Of a DNA stretch of 64,000 nucleotides, positions 31,351 to 42,600 are shown piece after piece. The DNA is from Naumovozyma dairenensis CBS 421 (lineage: Eukaryota > Ascomycota > Saccharomycetes > Saccharomycetales > Saccharomycetaceae). The position numbers and the translations under genes were made by a program. The DNA is taken from positions 124,001 through 188,000 of the forward strand of contig NC_016489.1 of the NCBI RefSeq assembly GCF_000227115.2, in the 5' to 3' direction. The notes beneath the pieces were generated by a model that made no database searches, was not told the DNA's origin, and was given only the letters and a program-made list of their open reading frames with translations. The stretch's first letter is position 1. Each line of letters opens with the position of its first letter.

Positions 31351-34300
31351 ATGTCATTCACTGCTGGTACAAATACCTTCTCAAAATACAACTCTGATGA
31401 TTTGGGATTAGGTCATAATGGTGTCAAAATCTCATTGAATTACTACGAAGGTTTACCTGACCCTGCCCTTTTAAATTCTTTGACCTCTAATGAATTGAAA
31501 TTGATCTTCAAGTCTATGTCTAAAAGAGATGACACAACTAAGGAGAAGGCTCTTATAGACTTATTGAAATTTTTATCATCACTGGAACAAAAAAATGAAT
31601 TAGAAGATAATAATGATATTTTAGTTCTTTGTTGGTCTCAAACCTATCCGAAAATGTTAACCATGGAATCCAAATCAATTAGGATTCAAGCACATCAAAT
31701 CACTTCCAAATTGATTCAACTATTGAAGAAGAAAATTTCCAAATTTTTAAACGATTTAATACCATTCCTTCTATTAGGTACCTGTGATACTGATTTGACT
31801 GTAAGTAAAAACTGTCAAACTGAATTGGTTCAATGTTTCAAGAATGAAAAAAATATAAACAATCTATGGAACATTTTCCATAAGGAAACGTTACAATTGA
31901 TTAATTCAATCATCTTGATTGAAACTAAGGATACTCTATCCGATGAACGTTATACTACCAAGGAAGAATCCATTTTCAAATATAAAAGAATGTTGACTGG
32001 AGCTCTGGATTTACTATCTAATATATTGAAATATAATAATGGCATGCATGAATTCAAATCCATGTATAAAACACTATTGTCTGATGATTCAGCACTATGG
32101 AATACAATAGATTTAAGATCAACTCAAAATATCAAGACATTTCAATCAGTATTATCATTAATTGAACTCCTGTATGAGAAAGAATATTTATCCTCTCATA
32201 AATCTGTTTTGAAGCATATTACGAGAAAATTATTTAAGGCAATTACCAATATATCCAATAAAAATATTTTGAGCTTTAACCGTATAATTCCACAAATTAT
32301 AAACATCTTTATCCTGTTGTCAAATTATAAAAATGGAAAAATATGGTCATATGATAAAACTGCCAAAGAAAAACTGCTAATCTTCTTGAAAGTTTCCTGT
32401 TCAAATCCAATACCAAGTTTTTTTGAATCATTATATGATTTAATTTCTAAGATATCTACTTTTGATACACCATTGTTTGATGTCGAAACAGAATGGCTAC
32501 CAATATGGCGTAATTCTTTAAAGGGCCTTAATGAAAAATCATTCTTAGGACGTTATGGTGCTCAACTATTTAATGAATTTTGGATATTTTATCTGAAATT
32601 TTTTGATTCTTCTCCCGCTTCTTCTATCTTAGATAAACGTTCATTACAATCAGATATTATCAACACTTTAAAGAATAATAAATCTCTTTCATCACAATTA
32701 CCTGATTTGAAAGAAATATTGTCTACTCGTGCTGACTCATATATGTTATTACAGGAAATTCAAATTTATTTAAATTTAGATTCGAGTTTACAAAAGAACG
32801 AACCAAAATACTATCTAGATAATTTATTACAATTGTTACTAGCGTCCTCGTCCTCCACTACTGATGAAAATAATCATCCATCATCTATCGAATCATTATT
32901 TAAACTTGCTTTTGATATTTTATCCAGGGATCCGTCTGATACCGTGGAAAATAAACCAGATATTATCAACATTTTCCACTTATTGATTAATTCTAATATT
33001 CATATTTTAAAAAATCAGATTTCAGCTCTTATTTATGAATTACCGGTTTGGTTAGAACAATCTAACTATGGTACCTTCTCTAAAATGATCATCGAATTTT
33101 CCAATTCAAATTATTACACAAATAATGAAAATAATGAAGAAGTCGACCAATCAATAGCTGATTTCTTTATTGCAACATTCTCAATAGATATTCCAATTGA
33201 AAAAATCTCTCAAACACTAATTTCAATCAATAAAACGTTATATGCTAAACTGATAAGCGATTCATCCCTAGGTATTCAAGAATTCATAAATAACTATTTG
33301 AAACAATATAATTATAATGATCAAGGTTTATTATTTAAAAGTCCGTTGCTTAACATAGAAAATATTTCCATTCTTTCCGAATCATCTGTCCAAAACAGTG
33401 AGAGATTTGAAAAATTTTGTTCAAATTTGAAATATTTAGATCCAATTGTTAAGGAACATCTTTTCAAAAATACTAATTTTATTGATAAATTCATGTTTTC
33501 AATGACTAAGGCTGAAACTATTCAAAAGGATATTTGGATGCAGTCATTAGCAATCATTCGTACCAACGGGTCAAATTCAATTATTTCAAATAAATTAGCT
33601 CATGCTATTATTGAAATGATTAAATCGAGCCCAAGAAATATCCCTTTTACAACGTATATTTCCTATACTATTGAATTGATGCAAACAGATCCAAATACAT
33701 CATCCATATTTTTACCCTCAGACATTGATAAAGAATTCATGGAAAATGTTCCATGTTTAGATTATAGATTGTCAACTGTCAATACATTAGCAAGGAATGT
33801 TCATATCCTACCGACAGAAGATAAATTGATGGACTTTGTACAAATACAACGATTTTTACGTTACGGTATCTTCTTGGATTCATTGTTTGAAAAAGACTCG
33901 ACCCTTTTAAATGATTTCTATACGGTTTTCTTAACAATGCTTTCAGAATTAGGTTCTGATTTTAACTGCTTATCACCAATACCAGATGACTCATTCACTT
34001 CATTTAAACATACAATATTTAAGACTAACACGAACGTCTCCAATTTCAAAGAAATTATTGATGAGTTGACAAACACCAGTGAAAATGGAACTTCAAGCTC
34101 TTCAATAATAAATATCTTGAATTCAAATAAATCTCAAGCGATTCCTTTCTTTTACAAGTCATGTGTATTATACAAAATTTTATTAAACGAAATGGATTCA
34201 GTATCAACATCAACAATGAATTCATTCATTCCATTAATTGAAAAGTTCGTGGCAACTACCATAAGATCTAAAGAAACAAACGATTCAAACTATTTAAGGA

Positions 34301-36126
34301 GTTCAATTATCTTGATTATATTTGGGAAAGCTAACAATATTGTCAGCGAAAATTTAACAAAGTTAAGAACATTGCTATCATCAGAATGTATTGGTGTTCG
34401 TGAGACAGAGTTGGTTCAAAAAACATATAAAACCATTATTTTACTGATCAATATCTTAAAGGAGTCTGATTATAATAATGATGCAACATCCATACCTATC
34501 CCATTACAAAGAATAAGTATGATGTTGAACTCTATTGGTAAATGGTTAGATAGTGATATTGCTTACGATCCTGAATTTAACGTTGTTAGATTAACATTAA
34601 TGGAACTATTGTCACTATTATTGAAATATCCAACAATTGCTGAATCATCTACTGCATTGATCCAATTATCTGGAAGGTTACTGCTCGATTCTTCATCAAT
34701 GTGTCAATTAGAAGATACCCCATATTTATTAGAATTAAGATTGTATTGTTTACAATTATACAACAGTTTATCGCAGTACGGTGAATTATTAGAACAACAA
34801 GAAGATTGTAAAAATGACATCGTGGAATTACTCTTTATTGTATTCCCCACTGAATTGAATAATCAACTATCAATTATGTTTTACAGTTCGTTGCAGAAAA
34901 TACTAAGTACTTTCAAACTTAAAGAATTGGTTCCCTTGTATGATAAGACACTCGATTTCATTTTGAACAAGTCTAATATGATTAATATAAATCAAACTAG
35001 AACATTGATGGAATTATTGGTGAAAATAATCAAGGTGAAACAACAAGATGCAATTATTGAATATGAGTTTAAACAGAAAGAAAATGAAACTTCAAGTGAT
35101 AAAGATGATGAGGATGACAGTGTAAATTCCAACGATTTTAAGAATGAGTTTAAATTACCAGACAAGTTGATATCGATTTTGTCAAATGAATTCCCACAAG
35201 AATATTTAGAATACGAAGATCATTATAAATTCATCAATTATTTATGGAAATGGCATATTACATTGACATTTTTCAAAGATATCTCGTATAATATGCGTCA
35301 ACTTTTTATTGAACAATTGAAATCTGAAGATTTAATTGAGCAAATGTTCAATTTCACAGCTGATCAAATTGATTTAAAAGACAAGGAATTTTGGAAATCT
35401 TCAGGATCCGAGGCCATTTCTCAATATAATTTACTAGAAACTCAATTCTCACCATACAAGGAAGATATCTTTGTCGAATGTAAAAGATTATTAGGTCATT
35501 TAATGTATGAATTATTCAATAATGTTGGATCATTAACTAGTAATTGGTGGTTGAATATTAAAGATAGAACGTTACAAAGCAAAATTGAAACTTTTGTATC
35601 CCAATTTATTTCGCCTATATTAATATCTCATGAATTGGATGATGTTTCACAAAAGATAGATCGTTTAACCTCTAAAGATGATGCCCTTACGATAAAGATT
35701 AACAAAGTTACTAATGAAGTTAAGGCAAGTTATTTAATTGATGAACAAAAATTAGAAATTATTTTCAAATTACCTAAGAATTATCCATTGACGAGCGTTG
35801 AAGTTATCGGTGCATCTCGTGTTGGTATCAGTGAACAAAAATGGAAACAATGGTTGATGTCCACTCAGCATGTGATAACAGGTATGAATGGATCAGTAAT
35901 GGATTCGTTAGATTTGTTTACTAAAAACGTCAATTTACAATTTTCCGGGTTTGAAGAATGTGCCATTTGTTATTCCGTTTTACATGCCGTGGATAGGAAA
36001 TTACCCACAAAGACATGTCCAACCTGTAAAAACAAATTTCATGGAGCATGTCTTTACAAATGGTTTAAATCTTCTGGTAACAACACATGTCCATTGTGTC
36101 GTAGTGAAATTGCGTTGCGCAGATAG
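31351..36126 (+). CDS. RKR1: Rkr1/Ltn1 (listerin), E3 ubiquitin ligase of ribosome quality control
   Basis: A 1591-residue protein (S. cerevisiae 1562) with a conserved N-terminus (NTFSKYNSDDLGLGHNGVKI region), a very long HEAT-like helical middle, and a C-terminal RWD-like segment followed by a RING at residues 1537-1583: CAIC at the first metal pair, CPTCKNKFHGACLYKWFKSS, and CPLC at the last pair. Ltn1 binds 60S subunits carrying stalled nascent chains and ubiquitylates them in the RQC pathway, working with Rqc1, Rqc2 and Cdc48. All eight metal ligands are visible and the frame is uninterrupted. It corresponds to YMR247C in position and strand. Confidence 0.98.
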   Translation: MSFTAGTNTFSKYNSDDLGLGHNGVKISLNYYEGLPDPALLNSLTSNELKLIFKSMSKRDDTTKEKALIDLLKFLSSLEQKNELEDNNDILVLCWSQTYPKMLTMESKSIRIQAHQITSKLIQLLKKKISKFLNDLIPFLLLGTCDTDLTVSKNCQTELVQCFKNEKNINNLWNIFHKETLQLINSIILIETKDTLSDERYTTKEESIFKYKRMLTGALDLLSNILKYNNGMHEFKSMYKTLLSDDSALWNTIDLRSTQNIKTFQSVLSLIELLYEKEYLSSHKSVLKHITRKLFKAITNISNKNILSFNRIIPQIINIFILLSNYKNGKIWSYDKTAKEKLLIFLKVSCSNPIPSFFESLYDLISKISTFDTPLFDVETEWLPIWRNSLKGLNEKSFLGRYGAQLFNEFWIFYLKFFDSSPASSILDKRSLQSDIINTLKNNKSLSSQLPDLKEILSTRADSYMLLQEIQIYLNLDSSLQKNEPKYYLDNLLQLLLASSSSTTDENNHPSSIESLFKLAFDILSRDPSDTVENKPDIINIFHLLINSNIHILKNQISALIYELPVWLEQSNYGTFSKMIIEFSNSNYYTNNENNEEVDQSIADFFIATFSIDIPIEKISQTLISINKTLYAKLISDSSLGIQEFINNYLKQYNYNDQGLLFKSPLLNIENISILSESSVQNSERFEKFCSNLKYLDPIVKEHLFKNTNFIDKFMFSMTKAETIQKDIWMQSLAIIRTNGSNSIISNKLAHAIIEMIKSSPRNIPFTTYISYTIELMQTDPNTSSIFLPSDIDKEFMENVPCLDYRLSTVNTLARNVHILPTEDKLMDFVQIQRFLRYGIFLDSLFEKDSTLLNDFYTVFLTMLSELGSDFNCLSPIPDDSFTSFKHTIFKTNTNVSNFKEIIDELTNTSENGTSSSSIINILNSNKSQAIPFFYKSCVLYKILLNEMDSVSTSTMNSFIPLIEKFVATTIRSKETNDSNYLRSSIILIIFGKANNIVSENLTKLRTLLSSECIGVRETELVQKTYKTIILLINILKESDYNNDATSIPIPLQRISMMLNSIGKWLDSDIAYDPEFNVVRLTLMELLSLLLKYPTIAESSTALIQLSGRLLLDSSSMCQLEDTPYLLELRLYCLQLYNSLSQYGELLEQQEDCKNDIVELLFIVFPTELNNQLSIMFYSSLQKILSTFKLKELVPLYDKTLDFILNKSNMININQTRTLMELLVKIIKVKQQDAIIEYEFKQKENETSSDKDDEDDSVNSNDFKNEFKLPDKLISILSNEFPQEYLEYEDHYKFINYLWKWHITLTFFKDISYNMRQLFIEQLKSEDLIEQMFNFTADQIDLKDKEFWKSSGSEAISQYNLLETQFSPYKEDIFVECKRLLGHLMYELFNNVGSLTSNWWLNIKDRTLQSKIETFVSQFISPILISHELDDVSQKIDRLTSKDDALTIKINKVTNEVKASYLIDEQKLEIIFKLPKNYPLTSVEVIGASRVGISEQKWKQWLMSTQHVITGMNGSVMDSLDLFTKNVNLQFSGFEECAICYSVLHAVDRKLPTKTCPTCKNKFHGACLYKWFKSSGNNTCPLCRSEIALRR

Positions 36127-36610
36127 ACTGATGATGAAGATTTTATGGAAAAATGACATATTTTTTTATATAAACTTTTATATATATCTCATGTACCATG
36201 TAATCTCTCCTTGTCTTAGAGCAAGCACAGACGTTACAGACATAACCTGGTGATATATGTTGCCTTCTCATCATGAGTTTACCATATGATTTTCCACCGA
36301 TATTTTCGTTTTGCTGTTGTTGTTGTTTGTTGTTATTTTTTTCGGCGTCGCGATTAAAAAACGTTTCGCAACAATGGTCATAATGGACAATCCATAGAGA
36401 TAGATATGAGACAATCAGGCATTCATCGATGGATGGAAACATTTAGTTGGGCTATAAAGGAAGACATTTTTTTAAGCATAATCTGTGTTATGGAGTATAT
36501 CGCTGTTTGAAATTAATCAGTTGAATAGATCCATTAAGGTTAATACTGTTATATTCTTTTTTTGAAGTTATTACCACACTTTAACTATATCAACTGAGTT
36601 TTTCAAGAAA
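36127..36610. other. intergenic between RKR1 and GNT1
   Basis: AT-rich; contains TGT/TGC-type short repeats near 36311-36335. An opposite-strand frame at 36143-36442 is not supported. Confidence 0.4.
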
Positions 36611-38086
36611 ATGAGAATAATATCGAAAAGAAGGATAAGATTCTTAATATTTGCTGCTCTAGGTATACTAGCCATAATTTTCTTTGTCAGAACAGTCATT
36701 TTATTCCAATTAAAGGGCGAAATCATATATTATAAACATTTTTTCAAACAGAAAAAGGATGGTCTCCAAGACGTTTATAACCCATTAGATATCAAGCAAC
36801 TTCCAGAAGAAGTGATAGATGAATTATACATTCAACGTCAAGAGAAAGAACAGAAATCGGGTAACGCTATTGATTGGTCACAATACGCCTATGTAAATTA
36901 TGTGACTGATGCTGGATATTTATGTAATACTTTGATCTTGTTTGATCAATTAAAGAAGCAATTTGGTACTAAAGCTAAACTTTTACTTTTGATCTCCAGT
37001 GAATTATTGAATCCTGACTTATCAACAAGTGTAGAAGAGAGTACAAAATTGTTAGAAAAGATAAAAAATATAGATCCAGAACAAGTCGTGATAAAACATA
37101 TTGATAATATTGTTAAACCAGAGGATTACTCACCTTGGAATGAAAGTTTAACTAAATTACTAGTATTCAATCAAACAGAATATGATCGTATAATATATTT
37201 GGATAACGATGCTGTCTTAAGAAATAATTTGGATGAATTATTTTTTATACCAGAATATATTCAATTTGCTGCACCGGTAACATATTGGTTTTTATCGGAA
37301 CACGATATGGAAAAAGCATACCATTCCTTAAAGCATGATGAAAAATTGTCACTAAATTTAAACAAGTATACCAAGAAGATATTACCAAGGGTCAGAAAGG
37401 GCCAAATGATTTATAATCACTTACCAGTATTACCGCCATCTTTATATTTAAATTCTGAAAATGTTGCCAAGGAAATCATAAGTTCGACTTCATCATCTTC
37501 ACCATTATTTAATTTCCATACTGGTAAGAAATCAGGCATAGTTAAATTTGCGTCTAATTTAATGGTAATTAAACCTTCCGCAACAACCTTCCAAATGATT
37601 ATGGATATTCATATTCCCAAGATTGTAAATAAGAAATTGAAATATGACATGGATTTGATTAATGAAGAATTGTACTCGTTAAAGGCAATTATTTCGAAAC
37701 AATTCACATTATTCCGTAAATCAAGGAAACATTTTACTCCTGAGGTTTTAATCTTACCGTTTGGTAGATATGGCTTATTAACTGGATCACTAAGGAATCC
37801 ACATCATTATTCTATGATAACTAATGATGTACTAGGTTATAAAAGGTTGGATGACGAAGGTAATGAACTTCCTAGAAATTTACAAGAATTTGTAACTCAT
37901 TCTAAGTATATTCACTTTTCAGATTATCCCATCGGGAAACCTTGGTATTATCCTTCTATATCAGAGTTTAAATGTGTGGTGGATGAGAAGAATGCTCAGG
38001 ATTTAGAAATGGAAACGAAAGCCTGCGATGTTTGGAATTCTATATATGAATTATATTTTGACACTAGAAATATTTGTCATATATGA
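36611..38086 (+). CDS. GNT1: Gnt1, Golgi N-acetylglucosaminyltransferase
   Basis: The 491-residue protein has the same length as S. cerevisiae Gnt1. It is a type II membrane protein: a short basic cytosolic tail (RIISKRRIRF), a membrane anchor (about residues 11-32) and a lumenal GT8-like catalytic domain. The acidic metal-binding motif lies in RIIYLDNDAVLRNNLDELFF (about 195-214), and family blocks such as KLLVFNQTEYDR, FASNLMVIKPS, YGLLTGSLRNPHHYS and YIHFSDYPIGKPWYYPS are intact. Gnt1 adds GlcNAc to N-linked mannose chains in the medial Golgi. S. cerevisiae has it as YOR320C near FAA1, so its place here between RKR1 and the FAA gene reflects ancestral order. Confidence 0.97.
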   Translation: MRIISKRRIRFLIFAALGILAIIFFVRTVILFQLKGEIIYYKHFFKQKKDGLQDVYNPLDIKQLPEEVIDELYIQRQEKEQKSGNAIDWSQYAYVNYVTDAGYLCNTLILFDQLKKQFGTKAKLLLLISSELLNPDLSTSVEESTKLLEKIKNIDPEQVVIKHIDNIVKPEDYSPWNESLTKLLVFNQTEYDRIIYLDNDAVLRNNLDELFFIPEYIQFAAPVTYWFLSEHDMEKAYHSLKHDEKLSLNLNKYTKKILPRVRKGQMIYNHLPVLPPSLYLNSENVAKEIISSTSSSSPLFNFHTGKKSGIVKFASNLMVIKPSATTFQMIMDIHIPKIVNKKLKYDMDLINEELYSLKAIISKQFTLFRKSRKHFTPEVLILPFGRYGLLTGSLRNPHHYSMITNDVLGYKRLDDEGNELPRNLQEFVTHSKYIHFSDYPIGKPWYYPSISEFKCVVDEKNAQDLEMETKACDVWNSIYELYFDTRNICHI

Positions 38087-38394
38087 TAATGGATTCAAAG
38101 CATATTGCAATGGACATAGTACAATATGTTTCGTATTTAATAAGAAAATAAAAAAAGGAAAAGTATTACGGACGTTATTAAGTATGAATCAAGTGTATAA
38201 TCAGTACATAGTTTAGTGTAGATGCACACATGAATACCTCAAGGTGATGATCTTATTTAGCTATCCAAAGAAAGATGATAATTTATAGAGACGAATTGGC
38301 TAAGCTGGTTATATTAGCACCACTTTTATAAACACGTTATGTGGCCAAGAAGTCGTTGACGTTTTTACCATGGCATTGTTACCTACAGATACGT
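38087..38394. other. GNT1 3' flank
   Basis: AT-rich 3' flank of GNT1 running into the retroelement relic; nothing further seen. Confidence 0.4.
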
Positions 38395-40280
38395 AGCAAA
38401 ATCAAGTTGCGAGAATGTGGAAGCGCCAGCCAACATGTCAAATAAATCATCAATCCTTGGAAGAGGAAATTTGCTTTTGACAGTGACCTCATTTAGGCCT
38501 CGGAAATCACAACACAACCTCTTTGTATCATCTCAAATAAGACAGGAGCAGCAAAAGGGGAAGTGGCTTGTACAATTCGTCCGGTTCTTAGTAGCTCATC
38601 GAACTGAGTTTCAGTTCAGCTCTATCAGCTGCATTCATTCTATACGGTCTTCTGGTAACAGGCTCAGACCCGGGTTTAAGCTGAATAGAATGTTTAATCA
38701 CTTTGTGTGAAATTGGTTCATCTGAGAGTTGATCAACAACAGCTTTTGGATATTCTTTTAAAATTTGTTGTGCAAGAGGAGAGATGTTCCTTCAGAATTA
38801 TTATCTGCATTACTGATGAAGAACACATGAGCGTCAACATCAGAATTTTGCAATTCTCTGCGGGCTTCCTCGGCACTGATTATTTTAAAATATTCCTCTG
38901 TCGTAATCAATTTGACCTCTCTAGAGATAATTGGTATAGCGATGTCCTTATATTTTTCTTTAAAAGGAACACCTAATATGCAATCTCTTTTGAGCCAGTC
39001 TCCTACAAATGCAATGATGGTAACAGGTTCTGATTCAATAATTACAGGGAATGAAATCATTTGTTTAACCCATAAGATTTCGTGATTGGCAGAGTAAACC
39101 ATTAACGATTGTTTTAAACTAGAAAGATTGAATTTTTCATTATTATTACGTAAATTATTTAAGATATTATACGAAATGATATTAGCACTTACGCCGGTAT
39201 CAACAATCGCATCCAATTTTGAGAAACGAGTTTCAATTGTAGTCGAAGGGGATTAGCCAAACATACTTTCATCTTCTAAGCCTAGACAATAAATAGAAGA
39301 AAGGGTTAACTCTGAAATTGAACCTTATTGGTTTCCTTTATCATTTGAATTGTTTTGGGTTGATTTGGAATGAAGAGTCCAACAGTTAGAGTTCTTATGC
39401 CTCAACTTACCACAATGGGAGCATCTCTTATTAATCTTGTTGAATTTTGTTTTCTTCTTGGCTTGGTAAGTGGAATCAGGACGCGATCTCTTCTCGACCT
39501 TTCTTGTTTTTAAGTGAGGAAGTGTCCAACTATAGGCTGTATCAGTAGAATTTGGGACATTCAATTTAGCATGTAACTTCAAATCTCCTGGAAGACATGA
39601 AAAAAATAAACAAATACTTAACAGCATCGTCAGTGAAGAAACCTTCACCTAAAGCTGAAACGTATTGTTCGAACTTGAATACATCCTCTGGAGTCTGGAT
39701 TTGGTGGTTCTTGATACGTTCCATCTTGTCAATGGGGTGATCTTTCGATTTGTATTTGTCAACAGTCATGTCAACAAAAATTGAAGTCATTATCTTCATA
39801 GTTTGGAACGTTTCCAACTTTGTCCGCAAACCAATTAGATGCAGAACCTTTTAAAAGGTCACCTAGTAAATCAACGGCGTCTTGACCTTGGAGCTGAACT
39901 TTTCCGACCTTTTGACGGATCCGTTTAGCCCAAGTATCCATGTTGACTTTGTTCTCAGCCTCCCCATCGACGGAATCTAAACTCTTAAGAGATTCTCTGA
40001 TATCTGCAATGGTTTTCTGCTTGGGAACTCCGTTGGTCGACTTCCTTGACGAACCTTTGGCTTGCAACATTGTAATAAAAATATCTTTCTCAGCTTGAGG
40101 TATCTGACTGTTGTTTAAGAAAGCAACAAGACTCAAAGCGGAAAGACCTTTAAAAGCAGATGGTTCGTTTGGCTGAACTGATAGGCCTAACATATCAACA
40201 TTCTCGTTAGGGGCGGTCACTACTTGTACCAAATCAGTTAAATCAGGTAACTCTTCCGCTGATTTATCAATGTTATTCAT
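38395..40280 (-). mobile_element. truncated, decayed Ty3/gypsy element (gag, protease, start of reverse transcriptase)
   Basis: On the minus strand, in element order: a gag start at 40280 (MNNIDKSAEELPDLTDLVQV) running to 39771, a frameshift, further gag to about 39566, another frameshift, a segment with a classical zinc knuckle CSHCGKLRHKNSNC (about 39410), then a protease region with the active-site motif AIVDTGVSANIIS (about 39205) down to 38758, then reverse-transcriptase fragments in three frames. The latter include IQLKPGSEPVTRRPY (about 38675), TSPFAAPVLF (about 38555) and [20 protein letters not shown] (38505 downwards). Gag-PR-RT order and these RT motifs are Ty3/gypsy hallmarks. At least four frame breaks are needed, the element ends inside RT, and no LTRs were recognised, so it is dead. 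Confidence 0.9.
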
Positions 40281-40384
40281 TTTTTACTTTCAATTATCTC
40301 AATACTTTTGTGATCGTTACTATGCGACTCACTAGCATTTCTCTAACCCTTTAGAATGTGCCTGACATTCCCTATAATTCATCG

Positions 40385-41126
40385 TCAAGTCTCGTTTTTT
40401 GCGCTACTGTTCCGTAATAAATCTATTAATCCTTTTATTCCAAGTAGCTTCTCATGCTTTTTTTCTACTTCTTCATCAACGGTTTGCTTACTATAATATG
40501 GATCAGTATTTGCTTCAAAATCAGAACCTAAAATGTCTATACCATCGGCTCTTGAAATATTATCGGTTATCCTTAACACAGCCGGCGGACGAACATTAAT
40601 AATTCCAGTATGATGAAGCTTGTAGGTTAACTATAAAGTAATAAAAACCATACGTCTCTCTATATCTAAAGAGGAAGCTTGATTGGCATTGGAATTCTTT
40701 GATATGAGAAGTATAAATCTCTCTCCCATTTTTACTAGTAATATCTTGACGACAGTTAAAGGTGACTGTTCGTTTATCGTGAGTCGAACCTGAAAATTTA
40801 TAACAATTATCACGACGTAGTTCTAAACCTGTAATGCGATTGATATCGCTTTTCATCTTCCCATATAGATTTTAAAGCTCAACACTACTTGGTTCAAATA
40901 GAAGATCGAAAGTACTATAGCGGATAGTTGCTACAATGTCAAAACATATATTTTCCTGGAGTTTTTTATTCGACAAAAACTCGAGTATGTCATTGAAAGA
41001 ATGGATTAAAGTTTTTTTCATATTTCTCCATTTTTTCTTTTTCTTGGCCCAAGACAAATCATTGGATGGACCTAGAATATGGTCATATTTTGCGTAGCGA
41101 CTTACAGGTGTTCTTCCTTTCTTAGG
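40385..41126 (-). pseudogene. broken reading frame with a possible FAR1/Aft-like zinc-binding region
   Basis: The minus strand is open from 41126 to 40596 except for one in-frame TAA (40872-40874), and then continues one frame over from about 40625 to 40385. Segments include GRTPVSRYAKYDHILGPSND, SFNDILEFLSNKKLQENICF, TVTFNCRQD, KEFQCQSSFLFRYR and, after the shift, KLHHTG. The order of two cysteines, an aromatic/basic strand and a His pair resembles the WRKY-GCM1-type zinc domains of FAR1-like transposases and Aft1, but the His spacing is not canonical and I recognise no specific homologue. It could be a transposon remnant or a lineage-specific gene recently lost; a sequencing error at the stop and shift would leave a functional gene. 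Confidence 0.4.
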
Positions 41127-41288
41127 TCAGATGTCTCCCTATTGCAATGCGGTCGTTCGTTTTCTGGGAAACGGAATCTTGTAAACATGATAAAGTTTAT
41201 TCTTGCTTAATATATACCCGGGTGGGACAGATGTTGGACTGTTTTTTGACCGTTTTGAACCAAAAGTGGATGGGCGGCTAAAAAAGGG

Positions 41289-41376
41289 TTACCCGGGTAA
41301 ATATTTGTGAACCGGCAGGGTAACACTAAGTATGAAAAAATTTTCTTTTTCGTGTTGAAAATTTGGCGTATATAAA
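41289..41376 (+). promoter_or_regulatory. strong promoter: palindromic Reb1-type site plus TATA box
   Basis: TTACCCGGGTAA at 41289-41300 is a perfect palindrome containing the Reb1 core TTACCCG on both strands; a related GGGTAAC follows at 41318. A poly-T/A stretch (about 41335-41365) and a canonical TATATAAA box (41369-41376) come next, in the order expected for a highly transcribed plus-strand yeast gene. No protein-coding frame follows. Confidence 0.6.
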
Positions 41377-41419
41377 CAGAGAAGAGATGATATAAGATGA
41401 GAGAAGTGGAAAAGTTACT

Positions 41420-42600
41420 ACATAGTTATATTTTGTTGTTTTTGCAAGATTTCTTTACTTAAAAAGGGTAATTTACAATTGATGGACTTCCTGATTTATT
41501 AATGGATTTATTTTCCTTTAGCATTGAATTTTCAAATATTTTGTAGTCAAAGTTTTTGTTTGCTGGAAATTTTTAGAGATTCATTTGATGTGGTACAATT
41601 GTTTTCCCTTTTTCTTCAAGATCATTTATATAATGAATGTCAGAAACAGCTTTTATATTTGGAGACATAGCATAATACGTCTTGTTTCGTTGGGTAATTC
41701 CAATTTGGTTTTATTGGGATGTTCTCCGACTGGATGTATATTCATGGATATTTCATGATCTTCCGCTGAACAAAACGAATACTTTTGAGTTTTTCAATTG
41801 TATTTAAGTTTCAGTTCATAAGTCACTGTGATTGAATATAATAGTTTCATACGTTTCTCTCCCATATAGTATGCTATTATAATTGGTCAAATTCAAGGTG
41901 AATTATAGGAATATGAATTAATATTTTATGTTTTTGCATTCTATTTGAGGGCTTACTTATATGATCGAATGTTTATTGTTCAATGTTTCGTTTGGAACGT
42001 TATGCGATGTTTCCGTTAAGTATTTTAGCTTTTTCCTGATACTTCAAAATATATTTGGTTTTTTTTTGAATAAGGGAAAGTATCATGTTGTTTGGAGAGC
42101 TATTTTTTCCTATGCTTATAATAATTTTCTATGATCTAGTATTTGAAGGTTTATGTTGAAGAAAGTTTATTTATTAATATTTTATGGTTTAGTGAAGTCA
42201 TAGAGGCAAATATCCCATTTAATCGCTCATCTATTGATAATTAATAATAGAATGTAGTTTCATACCTGGGAGAAATCTTATCTTATTTTTTATAAAATTC
42301 TTTGTGTTGCAGTGTATTTCTAAACATGTTTCACTTACTACACTTGCAAAAACTGTCCAACTATCTAAGATATGTCAACTTTTCGACTTGTTCTTTTGTA
42401 AAAAAAAATATGGACCTTGAACGATTCTATGAGAAGAAGATGACTGATAGGGTGGATAACAAACGTCACTTAAACGAAAAAGGTAATTTCGTAAATAAAT
42501 CGAAAATCATAAAGATTTTAGAAACTTCAACAATTCTCTAATTAAAAAATTATAAACTATATTATATAGAATACATCTTTAGATGCTGCTTGTAACAATT
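41420..42600 (+). ncRNA. candidate long noncoding RNA at the snR86 position
   Basis: About 1.4 kb between the promoter above and the FAA gene has no credible protein frame. In S. cerevisiae the only gene between RKR1 and FAA4 besides those two is snR86, an unusually long (about 1 kb) H/ACA snoRNA guiding a pseudouridine at LSU position 2314, transcribed in the RKR1 direction, which is the plus strand here. Promoter strength, position, strand and free space all fit. I could not recognise the H box, the guide pockets or the 3' ACA box with confidence, so both ends are guesses and the identity is inference from synteny. Confidence 0.4.
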
